Shown here: piece by piece, positions 35,357 to 45,015 of the stretch
Numbering within the stretch: position 1 is the stretch's first letter
Layout: each line of letters begins with the position of its first letter
Source: Platerodrilus igneus
Taxonomy: Eukaryota; Arthropoda; Insecta; Coleoptera; Lycidae
NCBI GenBank assembly: GCA_036346225.1
Contig: JARFIW010001345.1
Span: 496,001 to 560,000 of the forward strand
DNA: 64,000 nt
Reading direction: 5' to 3'
Notes under the pieces: generated by a model
What the model was told of the DNA's origin: nothing
Databases searched by the model: none
The model's input: the letters and a program-made list of their open reading frames with translations, nothing else
Translations under genes and position numbers: made by a program

Positions 35357-37062
35357 CTAGTGATGGATTCGAACCGAACCGAACCGAACCTTGCCCTAGG
35401 TTCGGTTCGGTTCGAAAACTTTTTAGTCCGGTTTGGTTTGAGGTTCGGTTCGAAAAAATATATTCCGGTTTTTTCGAACCGAACCGAACCGAACCGGTTC
35501 GACATTTGGATATTTTAAACAACTAGTACGTTCAACTATAACAATTTAAATGTTTAATGTAGTTTTATATATAGTAGCTGCTATTTTCAAATAAACCCAA
35601 CATTAATTTGTTTTAGATTTTAGTAGCATAAAGCATATTAATACTATTGGTCCAGGTTTGATTTTTCAATACGTACTTTCTTTAACAAAGCGTAATTACA
35701 ATTAGGTTAATAGTGAAAGCCACCTTTAAAATTTAGAATGTGTTAATAATTAATGATTTCTACTAATGCCATTTTACCGTGAAAGAACGATATCACACGA
35801 TCTTTGCGATTACTTTTATTTTAGTTTTAGTTAGTATAAAAAGAGTATCAAAACAATAAGGTGTTGCTGACAAACAGCTTTTTGTTTGTACTGTATTCTT
35901 ATACAGTACAAACAAAAAGCTGTTTGTCAGTTTACCTTTATTATTATTATTATTTCTTTTAAAAGACAATATCAGATGGTTCTCGGAAAGAATCGTAAAT
36001 CTACCACAAACAGCGTTTACGTTTTTCATAATAAAATATAATAGTATTTATGGCACGGGCATTATGTCTGCTTATTATTTGCAGTATACTGTGTTATTTT
36101 ATGTCGACATTGATTGAAAAGTTTATGCCCCTATGAGTCATAAACTTGAACCCTTGGTTGTGAGAGAAAGTTTGGGGTCATTCTTCTGGAGTATCGGTTA
36201 CTTCTAAGGACGCTGGTGGTAATGGCCACACTAAATAAATAGTAAATATTGTGGTACCATGCGTTTTGTAACACCATTTGTTGAGCGATTACGTACACAA
36301 GAAAAGAAGATTAGTTTTTGCTACAAAGTCACATCTTTTAATATTAATAGAGAGCTGGTTTTCATATAAAAGTAAAAAATTCAAAATGATAAATTAGTAA
36401 TACCTACTTAATTAAAAATTAAATTGTTTCGTTTATTCTGAAAACTTCTGTAGTCTCTAGACCGTGACCTCGGCTTGGATATGTTTAAGATGGTTTTCAA
36501 CACGACTTCTGTTCATTAAATAAAATGAACTTGTTTTTAAAACCAAATTTTCAAAATCATTTCAAGTTTCTCTAATATCTAATACTAGTTATAAACAAAC
36601 AACAATTTGAAATAAGGAACATTACACAAATCGAACTAATCTAAAATTTTTTGATCTACAAACGTGCCTCGATGACAAAATTTATTAGATATGTAACACT
36701 AATACCTATTACATTTTCTGCCTATTGCCTTAAAACTCGATGACCATGTACATTAGAAAATCGTGCTAATTCTTATACGCTTGCTACTAGAGATTTTTAA
36801 AATGTGCGTTTGGGAGAAATTAAGATTGACATGTTTTTAGTGAAAATTAAAGTTTTAAACTACATTTTGATTTAAAAAGTCGAACCTTTCGAACCGAACC
36901 GGACCGAACCTTGAGGTAGGTTTGATTCGGTTCGAAAAATTTGCCGGTTCGGTTTGAGGTTCGGTTCGAAAATAAAATGTCCGGTTCGGTTCGGTTCGGT
37001 TCGAAAAATCGAACCAAACCTCGAACCGAACGTCGAACGTGTTCGGTTCGTATCCATCCCTA
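35357..37062. mobile_element. Non-autonomous hAT-like element with GAACC subterminal repeats
   Basis: The ends are TAGTGATGGATTCGAACC on the left (35358 onward) and the inverse of TAGGGATGGATACGAACC on the right (to 37062). Both are followed by arrays of CGAACCGAACC words in both orientations (35368-35505 and 36880-37050). The ends fit hAT consensus tips. The 8-bp flanks (CTGTACTA and CTGTGTCC, read on the minus strand) match at four positions and differ elsewhere mostly by transitions, so the target duplication is decayed or uncertain. The centre has no transposase but holds a perfect 30-bp hairpin at 35867-35930. Confidence 0.65.
35867..35930. repeat. Perfect 30-bp inverted repeat with 4-base loop
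   Basis: Arms at 35867-35896 and 35901-35930 are perfectly complementary around TCTT. The arms begin CTGACAAACAGC and end TACTGTAT. A transcript in either direction would fold into a 30-bp perfect duplex. Its context inside a hAT element suggests it came with the element or is a tiny nested insertion. Confidence 0.95.
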
Positions 37063-37207
37063 TAGTACAGTGCTGTATTGCTTCCTCATATGACGGACAC
37101 ATAAAACATTTTTCTCCTTCTATCGAAATCCGTTGTCTGCATTCTGCTTTTTTTACTCGTAGAGCATTGCGAAATCTACGAATAACCTCCCCAAAGTCTT
37201 TATACAT
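37063..37207 (-). pseudogene. Upstream part of a frame interrupted by a hAT insertion
   Basis: The frame starts MYKDFGEVIRRFRNALRVKK and continues with CRQRISIEGEKCFMCPSYEEA up to the right end of the hAT element. Two Cys in CFMC might belong to a zinc-binding site, but the pattern is too short to name. Further upstream on the same strand (about 37400-37230) there is protein-like sequence (YHFPKECNKLVQRMHSLPV, SWIHKN) in another frame. Its neighbours on this strand are Polinton genes, so it may be a Polinton protein. This is inference. Confidence 0.35.
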
Positions 37208-37476
37208 ATTTGTTTAATCGTCTATTTAAACTCGGCAATCGACAAGTAATAACTTCTGTGCGAACAGTCCTTTTATATGAGTTACTCTTATTCGGATATG
37301 TCCCAATTGTGCCCGATTTTTGTGAATCCACGAAACAACAGGTAGGGAATGCATCCTCTGAACTAATTTATTACATTCCTTAGGAAAATGGTAAGCAGTA
37401 TAACGCTTGTTAGACCTCTAATACTAGGATAAACGCTACTATTTATGGTTATGTCCCTGTTTTCTTGATCAATTTC

Positions 37477-37716
37477 CTACACACTTTTTTCCAAGCTACG
37501 TGTATCCGAATGGGGATTATACTTTACTCCATAAACCGTTTTGTCTATATTTTCGTCTTGATCTCGAGCCAACACATCTGCATAATAAAGATGTAAAGGG
37601 TCCTCCAGAATTGGTTGTATATTTTTCTTTAAAGGTAACTCCGTGTCTTCGACTTTAACGTTTCTCACAGGCTTCAGAATTTTTTGTGTGATGTTTTGTA
37701 AATGAGATACTGTCAC
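37477..37716 (-). pseudogene. Polinton-associated ORF downstream of the ATPase (PG-like)
   Basis: A 79-codon piece that begins by overlapping the end of the ATPase region and carries KTVYGVKYNP near its C-terminus. In Polintons a structural-type ORF with a similar VYGI-type motif commonly neighbours the packaging ATPase. The resemblance is short, so the assignment leans on position and strand. Confidence 0.4.
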
Positions 37717-38560
37717 TTGCGGCGGTTTAATGAATTGCTTATGTGCTTCTTTGAATTCTTGCCGCGAAGTGGTATATTCTTTTTATGTTCCACAAACTTT
37801 TGACCATTTATGTTATCCCCAATGCTTATATTTTGATCGAAATTCTTCCTATACCGTCCTTTATCAATATCAAAGTCTTTGACAATGGTTATAAAGTTAT
37901 GTTTTAAGTCACCACCATTCCAGCAGTTTAAGCACATTTCTTTAAATTTTGGGTATGAGATATCACCGCTTATATGATCCAGAAAAATATGGCGAAGGTT
38001 CGCGTCATCCTGCTTTCATAATGCGATTACATTGGCGTTATTTCTAAGCTTTTGTTTTAAGGTGCTAGCATAAGTTTGACATAAATAAAAACAATCAATA
38101 TTCTTATGCCTACCGTACTAGAATAACTGTGTGATCTTGCTTTGCTAGTTTGCAGGAATATCGTCTTTAGCATCCTCTGGACCAATCACATTGTCGTAAT
38201 TTCCAAACTCATGGTATTCAATATCTTCATTTAAGGGTTCAAAAACACTTCTTAACAGTTCATACTTTGATTGATATAAACTTTTAGAAAACACATAGAG
38301 GTTTTGGAATCTAAGTCCATTCTCGAGTAAGATTAGAGATATTAAAGCGTTGGTTTTTCCACAGTTTGATGGCCCAGCGGATATAGCTCGTATAATATAC
38401 GGGAACAAAAGTCAATGTTTACGCACAATGTTGGTTGAAGATACCAAAAATTCGTCAAAGTTCTGTATTGGTATACAAGATCTTGCTCATCAACGTCCAT
38501 ATCGCTTACATTCTCTTGTTTAGGAACAGTTTTACTAATATATTTTCTTCTCATTCTGTA
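37717..38560 (-). pseudogene. Polinton packaging ATPase (FtsK/A32-like)
   Basis: The Walker A motif GPSNCGKTN lies near 38372, followed by LILLENGLRFQNLYVFSKSLYQSKY, the usual sequence after the P-loop in Polinton ATPases. After a frameshift near 38150 come DCFYLCQTYASTLKQKLRNN (about 38098-38040), QDDANLRHIFLDHISGDIS (about 38020-37960) and GRYRKNFD near 37850, which close the domain. Upstream, MDVDEQDLVYQYRTL (about 38505) may be the N-terminal lead-in. The family role is ATP-driven packaging of the element's DNA into capsids. At least three frame changes and stops make this copy dead. The frames at 38145-38408 and 37713-37937 are its best pieces. Confidence 0.75.
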
Positions 38561-38574
38561 ATATTTTGACGTCA

Positions 38575-38703
38575 TTGTATAGCGTAGTTCTAGGTATATT
38601 ATATTTTTTACTAGCAGCATAGACATTTGACGCACCATGTAAAATTTCATTTATAGCTTTTATTATAAATTCTTTAGTGTGGCGTTTACTTGGTGCTTGC
38701 ATT
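38575..38703 (-). pseudogene. psq-type helix-turn-helix fragment
   Basis: From the ATG at 38701-38703 on the minus strand, the first codons read MQAPSKRHTKEFIIKAINEI, then GASNVYAASKKYNIPRTTLY. This is the pattern of a psq/pogo helix-turn-helix (AAKKYGIPRSTLY-like). It is lost in a frameshift after about 43 residues. It sits between the ATPase remnant and the left end of the fold-back element, so it may be a transposase start cut by that insertion, or an extra DNA-binding protein of the Polinton. Confidence 0.5.
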
Positions 38704-38899
38704 TTTTTAAAGCCTGCTAGTAGATGGTTGGGAGGAGTGTCATAACCACATTTCCATCAGCATCCACATTTCCACACACATCTGAACCAAATTTGCATGT
38801 AAATTCCCATAAGGAGGAAATGTGGAGATGAATCTCCACCTTTCTCTCTCCTTGTGGACCTCCTTGTGGGTTTTTTTACCCCAACCATCCCTACCTTAA

Positions 38900-40090
38900 A
38901 AAAATCGGTAACCTAACCCCTAAAATTTTTGAGATACTCCTTGGTGCCTACTGGCACCGCACTCACGAGATAAATCTATATTGTTTGGTATTAATTAATA
39001 TTAGATTTTTCTCAACTACCCGAATCTCTAGAAATTTTTTAGATTGCATCATCCCCCAGGGAGCTACCCTCATTTCAAGATTTTTTACCGGTAGCAATTT
39101 CTAACCGTCCTTATAAATTTTTTAGCCATGCGAAACATCAAATTAGTCTAGAATTTTACGCAAAATTTGAATCTGCAAGCAGATTTGAAATGGGACCGCT
39201 CCTTACAAAGTTACACATATACCCTCTGCGAGATAAATCTTTATCCACATTTCCGCCCCCGAGATAAATGCACCTTGTTTGGTATCAATTAATATTAGAT
39301 TTTTCTCAGCTACATAAATTTCTAGGAATTTTTAAGATTGCACCATTCCCCAGGGAGCTACCCTCATTTCAAAATTTTTTGCTGGTAGCGACCTCTGACC
39401 GTCCTTATAAATTTTCGTAACCATGCAATACATCAAATTAGTCTAGAATTTCACGCAGAATTCAAATCTGTAAACAGATTTGATATAGGACCGCTCCATA
39501 CAAAGTTACACATATACCCTCTGCGAGATAAATCTTTATCCACATTTCCGCCCACGAGATAAATGCACCTTGTTTGCTATCAATTAATATTAGGTTTTTT
39601 TCAGCTATCTAAATTTCTAGGAATTTTTTAGATTGCACCATCCCCCAGGGAGGTACTCTCATTTCAAGATTTTTTGCTGGTAGCGATTTCTGACCGTCCT
39701 TATAAATTTTCTTAACCATGCGATACATCAAATTGATCTAAAATTTTACGCAGAATCCGAATTTGCAAACAGATTTGATATAGGACCGCTCCTTACAAAG
39801 TTACATATATACCCGCTGCGAGATAAATCTTTCTCCACATTTCCACCCAGGAGATAAATGTGCCTTGTTTGGTATCAGTTAATAGTAGATTTCACTCAGC
39901 TACCCAAATCTCTAAGAATTTTTTAGATTGCATCATCCTCCAGGGAGCTACTCCAATTTTAAGTTTTTTTACCAGCAGCAGCGATTTCTGACCGTCCTTA
40001 TAAATTTTTTAACTATCCGACACATCAAATTAGTCTAGAATTTTACGCGAAATCCGATTCTGCAAACAGATTTAATATACGACCACCCCT
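38900..40090. repeat. Tandem array in left arm, ~295-bp unit, about four copies
   Basis: The landmark CCGCTCC(T/A)TACAAAGTTACA begins at 39196, 39491 and 39785, so the period is 294-295 bp, with a partial first unit before 39196. Each unit contains GAGATAAATCT, AATATTAGATTTTTCTCAGC, CCAGGGAG(C/G)TAC and GACCGTCCTTATAAATTTT. Copies differ by about 5-10 percent by eye. There is no lasting coding frame. Confidence 0.9.
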
Positions 40091-40279
40091 TACCATTTTA
40101 CACACACACACCCTCTAAACTATAACTTTTCTGCAGCTCATACCAAAAGGAAAATCCAAAAACCATTCTTAAAAATTTTTATTACAGACAATTTTTACTA
40201 ATACAGTTTAAATTTTGTAAACCACATTTCTAAAAACTTATTGACAATTTTTATTATTAACCTAGAACTCCTCACATCG

Positions 40280-40890
40280 GCTTATACTTATTAATATTTA
40301 TTTCTAAATAAAGCACCTTTTCCAAAGACTAACCGGACCCACGTGTTTCAAATTCCTCTGATTTTGTTTTAATGGTTTCGCTTAAGACCTCGTACAAATT
40401 TTCCAGATTACAAGAAGATGTTATAACCATATTTTTTGTGTTAAAGGATTTCACATCAGTAGTCTCTTTTCCCATTTTTGTGTAGACGCCGTAGAGTTCG
40501 CAATAGACTTTTATTGCTGTATGTTGTGTGCTTTTTTCATTAAGTAATCGAATAAACCTCTCTTTCTGCTTCCAAAGAAACTCGGACACTCCATCGTCGA
40601 CATTCGCTTTCTTTATGCGATAGCTATCCATACAGTTGTTAAACGCTGTGCTAACCATTTCTACACCATCTTCGCCAGTAGCGGTAACTGTTGCATTTTT
40701 ATGTCTGTTGCTTCTCAAGTGTGCGGCATAGGTAGTCCTTTCCATTTTGAAATCGCATACTTTACACATAATTCGTGGTTGTTTTGTACAAGACCCTTTA
40801 ACAGTTGTCGGAGCTGAACGTTTACGGCTTAATGACAAACCGTGCTGTTTTTCCTTGTGTCGCTGTAAGTTGTCCAATCTCGCGGGTGCT
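40280..40890 (-). pseudogene. Truncated C2H2 zinc-finger gene, left-arm copy
   Basis: The open piece at 40877-40329 starts inside a C2H2 finger (NLQRHKEKQH), has a second finger CKVCDFKMERTTYAAHLRSNRH, and continues with EFLWKQKERFIRLLNEK, KVYCELYGVYTKMGKETTDV and KSFNTKNMVITSS. It stops at a TAG where the right-arm copy has Trp (GSG-stop versus GFGWSLEKV). Beyond that stop the frame would go on to LEININKYKPM. The same arrangement (fingers, then an NTKN...EININKY region) is known to me from large arthropod transposon proteins that continue into a family B polymerase. Here the rest is missing. Confidence 0.65.
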
Positions 40891-42341
40891 ACAACCTATA
40901 ACAACCATATATTCCCAGAAGGGGTGGGCATGCCACAACGCAACAGTTCGTGGAGAATAAGGATCCTCTCCAATAAGAAAATAAAGTTTCCATGTACGTA
41001 GCACCAGTCATTGGGGAATATGGTAGAAATGTTAAACATATAAAGGTGATTAGTAATTGTGGTTTAGAAAAATAGTTTTCTTGGACTAAATAAAATAGCT
41101 TAGACTGATTAATGTATATGGTTGCATATTCTCGTACACATCCACAAACATCTGCTTACGTCCACAAACAGACATGGCGATGCCGGTAGTTTTTGTTTAA
41201 CAAATAGTACGAAAGATACGTTTGGTGTTAGTGTGTGTTAGCCCATCGGATCGTTGGATTCAAAACGAACTGTGCGGTGGAATGTATGGTGGTTCCTGTT
41301 AGAATAATCGAAAGTGGTTAATCGATCGTATTAGATGTTTAAATATGCGAAAGTGTAAAAGCCTACATGAGCAAAATTTAATTATCAGGCAAAAAAGTGC
41401 GCGATGTGCTATACTTTTAAAGAAAGTATAGAATGGTACTTTGCAGCGGTCCTAGCAGTAAAAAAGACGACTGACTTTTTCAAGCAACTACAAGAATAGC
41501 AGTAGCGCAGAGAAGGGGTATGCATGTATTATACAGCGCACTGTTACCATAAAATATGTTAGTTTACGGGTAGTTCAAACGTGTAATTAATCACGAATTA
41601 TAGATCCCTCGGAGGTTTAAAAAGTCTGAGACCATTGTCGTTTGAAAAATGTTTGGAAATTATCAGAACAGGGACGGGTCGAAGTATTAGTTAGATGGAT
41701 GATTCGCCGAGTTTTTTTTTGCCATTTACGAGGGAATTAGAAGTTGACAGACATCGAGCATCTAATTCTTTATTTGGTATGGATTACTTGCCGGTTCTAG
41801 AAGTAATTACGTGCTACCGACCGCATTGCGAAAGATTTGGTTCTAGGAAATAAGCAACATACGAAAGCACAGAATACTTGGTATTAATGTTAATTGGTTT
41901 AGTGACCGCGCTTGTGCACTCTTTGAGTGTTTTCAGCAATCTTCAATAGTTTCTAAAGAAAATATTTAAGCCTGCCATTTCCGAAAATATGACGTAGAAG
42001 GTATTTAAAATTAAATTGCTTTATTAGTAAGTATCCTGTAGACAACAAGTTTGATATTCCATTAGTTAAGGTTTAAAACGTTTTATTAAGTTTTTGTTTA
42101 TAGTAGCACTGCATCTGCATTGATGCTAAATGTACTGGACGAGCAGCAAGGGTTAGCAAAGGATGACGTTATTTAGTTCCCCGCCGAATCCTTAACTTTG
42201 TTCGGGTGTCTTCGGAAACCTTCGGTATGCATTCTATAGGGTACATAAAGCAGGTACGCTAGAGTAAACTTTTTAGTTATAAGTTAGTTTGCTTACAAGT
42301 TTCACCAAAGTCCTATAGTGCGGATTTTGTTTTGTACTAAA
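40891..42341. other. Spacer of the fold-back element
   Basis: Single-copy sequence between the two arms. It has no convincing frame and no transposase. The stretch just before 42342 would hold the promoter or leader of the right-arm gene, but no clear TATA or initiator can be singled out. Confidence 0.45.
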
Positions 42342-43118
42342 ATGATACCTGCAAACGTTTTTAAATGCGAGCCCTGTCACGTCTACTTTACCAGGAGGGA
42401 TGCTCTCAAACGGCACCAGAACAAATGTCGTGGTGTAACATCGTCCACGGTTAAGCTTATACATCCGTCAGCAGCAAAGTACTTAAACTGTGGGTCTTGC
42501 GGTATCGCTTTTACGAGAACGGACAACTTACTGCGACACAAGGAAAAACAGCATGGTATGTCATTAAGCCGTAAACGTTCAGCTCCGACAGCTGTTAAAG
42601 AGTCTTGTACGAACAACCACGAATTATGTGTAAAGTATACGATTTCGAAATGGAAAAGACTACCTATGCCGCACACTTGAGAAGCAACAGACATAAAAAT
42701 GCAACAGTTACCGCTACTGGCGAAGATGGTGTAGGAATGGGTAGCACAGCGTTTAACAACCGTATGGCTAGCTATCGCATAAAGAACGCCAGTGTCGACG
42801 ATGGAGTGTCCGAGTTTCTTTGAAAGCAGAAAGAGAGGTTTATTCCATTACTTAATGAAAAAAGAACACAACATACAGCAATAAAAGTCTATTGCGAACT
42901 CTACGGCGTCTACACAAAGAGAAGGGACTACCGATGTGAAATCTTTTAACACAAAAAATATGGTTATAACATCTTCTAGTAATCTGGAAAATATGTACGA
43001 GGACTTGAGCGTAACCATGAGAACAAAATCAGAGGAATTTGAAACACGTGGGTTTGGTTGGTCTTTGGAAAAGGTGCTCTATTTAGAGATAAATATTAAT
43101 AAGTATAAGCCGATGTGA
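42342..43118 (+). pseudogene. C2H2 zinc-finger gene, right-arm copy with its N-terminus
   Basis: ATG 42342 opens MIPANVFKCEPCHVYFTRRD. Two C2H2 fingers follow, CEPCHVYFTRRDALKRHQNKC (the last ligand is Cys) and CGSCGIAFTRTDNLLRHKEKQH. After a one-base shift near 42620 a third, damaged finger appears (CKVYDFEMEKTTYAAHLRSNRH, second Cys lost to Tyr). A stop at 42821-42823 replaces Trp, and another frameshift lies near 42918. The frame ends WSLEKVLYLEININKYKPM and TGA at 43118. Compared with the left-arm copy it keeps the 5' end, which lies in the spacer, and the Trp codon near the 3' end. The truncation point after KYKPM is the same in both arms. Confidence 0.7.
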
Positions 43119-43299
43119 GAAGTTCTAGGTTAAGAATAAAAATTGTCAATATGTATGTAGAAATGTGGTGTACAAAATTTAAACTGTATTAGTAAAAATT
43201 GTCTGTAATAAATAGTTTTAAGAATGGTTTTTAGATTTTATTTTTGGTATGAGCTGCAGGAAAGTTATAGTTTAGAGGGTGTGTGTGTGTAAAATGGTA

Positions 43300-44460
43300 A
43301 AAGGCGGTCCTATATCAAATCTGTTTGCAGAATCGGATTTCGCGTAAAATTCTAGACTAATTTGATGTGTCGGATAGTTAAAAAATTTATAAGGACGGTT
43401 AGAAATCGCTGCTGCTGGTAAAAAATCTTAAAATTAGGATAGCTCACTGGGATATGATGCAATGTAAAAAATTCTTAGAGATTTGGGTAGCTCAGAAAAA
43501 TCTAATATTAATTGATACCAAACAAGGCACATTTATCTCGTGGGTGGAAATGTGGAGAAAGATTTATCTCGCAGAGGGTGTATGTGTAACTTTGTAAGGG
43601 GCGGTTTTATATCAAATCTGTTTGAAAATTCGGATTCTGCGTAAAATTCTAGATTAATCTGATGTATCGCATGGTTATGAAAATTTATAAGGACGGTCAG
43701 AAATCGCTACCAGCAAAAAATCTTTAAATAAAGGTAGCTCCCTGGAGGATGGTGCAATCTAAAAAATTCCTAGAAATTTGGGTAGCTGAGAAAAATCTAA
43801 TATTAATTGATACCAAACAAGGTGCATTTATCTCGTGGGCGGAAATGTGGATAAAGATTTATCTCGCATAGGGTACATGTGTAGCTTTGTAAAGAGCGGT
43901 CTTATATTAAATCTGTTTACAGATTCAAATTCTGCGTAAAATTCTAGACTAATCAGATGTATTGCATGGTTAAGAAAATTTATATAGAACGGTCAGAAAT
44001 CGCTACCAGCAAAAAATCTTAAAATGAGGGTTGCTCCCTGGGGGATGATGCTATCTGAAAAATTTAAAGAGATTTGGGTAGCTGAGAAAATTCTAATATT
44101 AACTGATACCAAACAAGGCACATTTATTTCGTGGGCGGAAATGTGGAGAAAGATTTTTCTCGCAGAGGGTATATGTGTAACTTTGTAAAGAGCTGTCCTA
44201 TTTCAAATCTGCGTGCAGATTCAAATTCTTCGTAAAATTCTAGACTAATTTGATGTGTCGCATGGCTAAAAAAATTATAAGGACGGTTAGAAATCGCTAC
44301 CGGTAAAAATCTTAAAATGAGGGTAGCTCTCTTGGGGATGATGCAATCTAAAAAATTCATAAAGATTCGGGTAGCTGAGAAAAATCTAATATTAACTGAT
44401 ACCAAACAATATAGATTTATCTCGTGGGTACGGTGCCAATAGGCACTGAGAAGTATCTCA
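43300..44460. repeat. Tandem array in right arm, ~290-bp unit, about four copies
   Basis: The inverse of the left-arm array. GATAAAGATTTATCTCGC/GAAAGATTTATCTCGC landmarks recur at about 43556, 43850 and 44147. The frame on the minus strand at 44124-44537 is a product of the repeat and not a gene. Confidence 0.9.
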
Positions 44461-44727
44461 AAAATTTTAGGAGTTAGGTTACCGATTTTTTTTAGGGTAG
44501 GGATGGTTGGGGTAAAAAATTCCACAAGGTGGTCCACAAGGAGAGAGCAAGGTGGAGATTCATCTCCACATTTCCTCCTTATGGGAATTTACATGTAAAT
44601 TTGGTCCAGATGTGTGTGGAAATGTGGATGCTGGTGGAAATGTGGTCATGATTCCCCTGCCAACCATTTACTCATGCTCTATCACAACTAATGCCACTTA
44701 GAAAACATATCCCCTTATATACTTTAT

Positions 44728-44751
44728 TATGTCGGACATATGTCCGACATA
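44728..44751. repeat. Perfect 24-bp palindrome
   Basis: It is centred on GTCGGACATATGTCCGAC and extends three bases on each side, followed by a partial third half-site (ATATGTCGG). It lies just outside the right end of the fold-back element, and no known binding site is assigned. Confidence 0.85.
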
Positions 44752-44757
44752 TGTCGG

Positions 44758-44825
44758 TTTTGGTAAAAAATTTAAAATGGGAGTAGCTCCTCAGGGAATT
44801 GTTCAATTTTAATACTGCTGGAATG
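44758..44825. repeat. Diverged fragment of the fold-back array unit
   Basis: GGTAAAAAATTTAAAATGGGAG followed by TAGCTCCTCAGGGAATTG resembles the array words AAAAAATCTTAAAATGAGGG and TTGCTCCCTGGGGGATGATG. It suggests an older relative of the element stood here before. Confidence 0.45.
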
Positions 44826-44889
44826 TACAAACAATTGGTTATTCTAAGAAAACTCAAATATAGTGGTGTGACGTTAGTGGTGGCTCGTT

Positions 44890-45015
44890 TAAGAGAATAT
44901 TTGTCAAAAGGATCCCCATTAAGAGAATCCGCTGAAAAAGTCTCATAAAGAGCATCTGCTGTGAGGATCTTCATAAGGAGGATCTGCTGTGAGGATCTCC
45001 ATAAGGATGATCCGT
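44890..45015. repeat. Minisatellite, ~27-bp unit
   Basis: AGGATCTNCATAAGGAGGATCTGCTGTG-like units recur about four times with changing spacing. Confidence 0.7.

Larger units (their letters stand above)
38719..44672. mobile_element. Giant fold-back element with Polinton-type ends
   Basis: Two arms of about 2.15 kb (38719-40890 and 42515-44672) are inverted copies separated by a 1.6-kb spacer. The tips read AGTAGATGGTTGG (left) and the inverse of AGTAAATGGTTGG (right). Flanking 6-mers are CCTGCT (38713-38718) and CATGCT (44673-44678), matching at five of six positions. An AG...CT terminus with a 6-bp target duplication is the Polinton/Maverick signature. Each arm contains about four ~295-bp tandem repeats and a truncated copy of the same zinc-finger gene reading outwards from the centre. 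No integrase, polymerase core, ATPase or capsid gene lies inside, so it is non-autonomous. It abuts Polinton remnants on its left. Confidence 0.75.

Noticed and set aside
35302..35526. Frames made of FEPNRTEP-type repeats (also 36872-37217)
   Set aside because: They are translated GAACC subterminal repeats of the second hAT element.
44124..44537. 137-codon minus-strand frame in the right arm of the fold-back element
   Set aside because: It follows the ~295-bp tandem units. The matching frame is broken in the other units and in the left arm.
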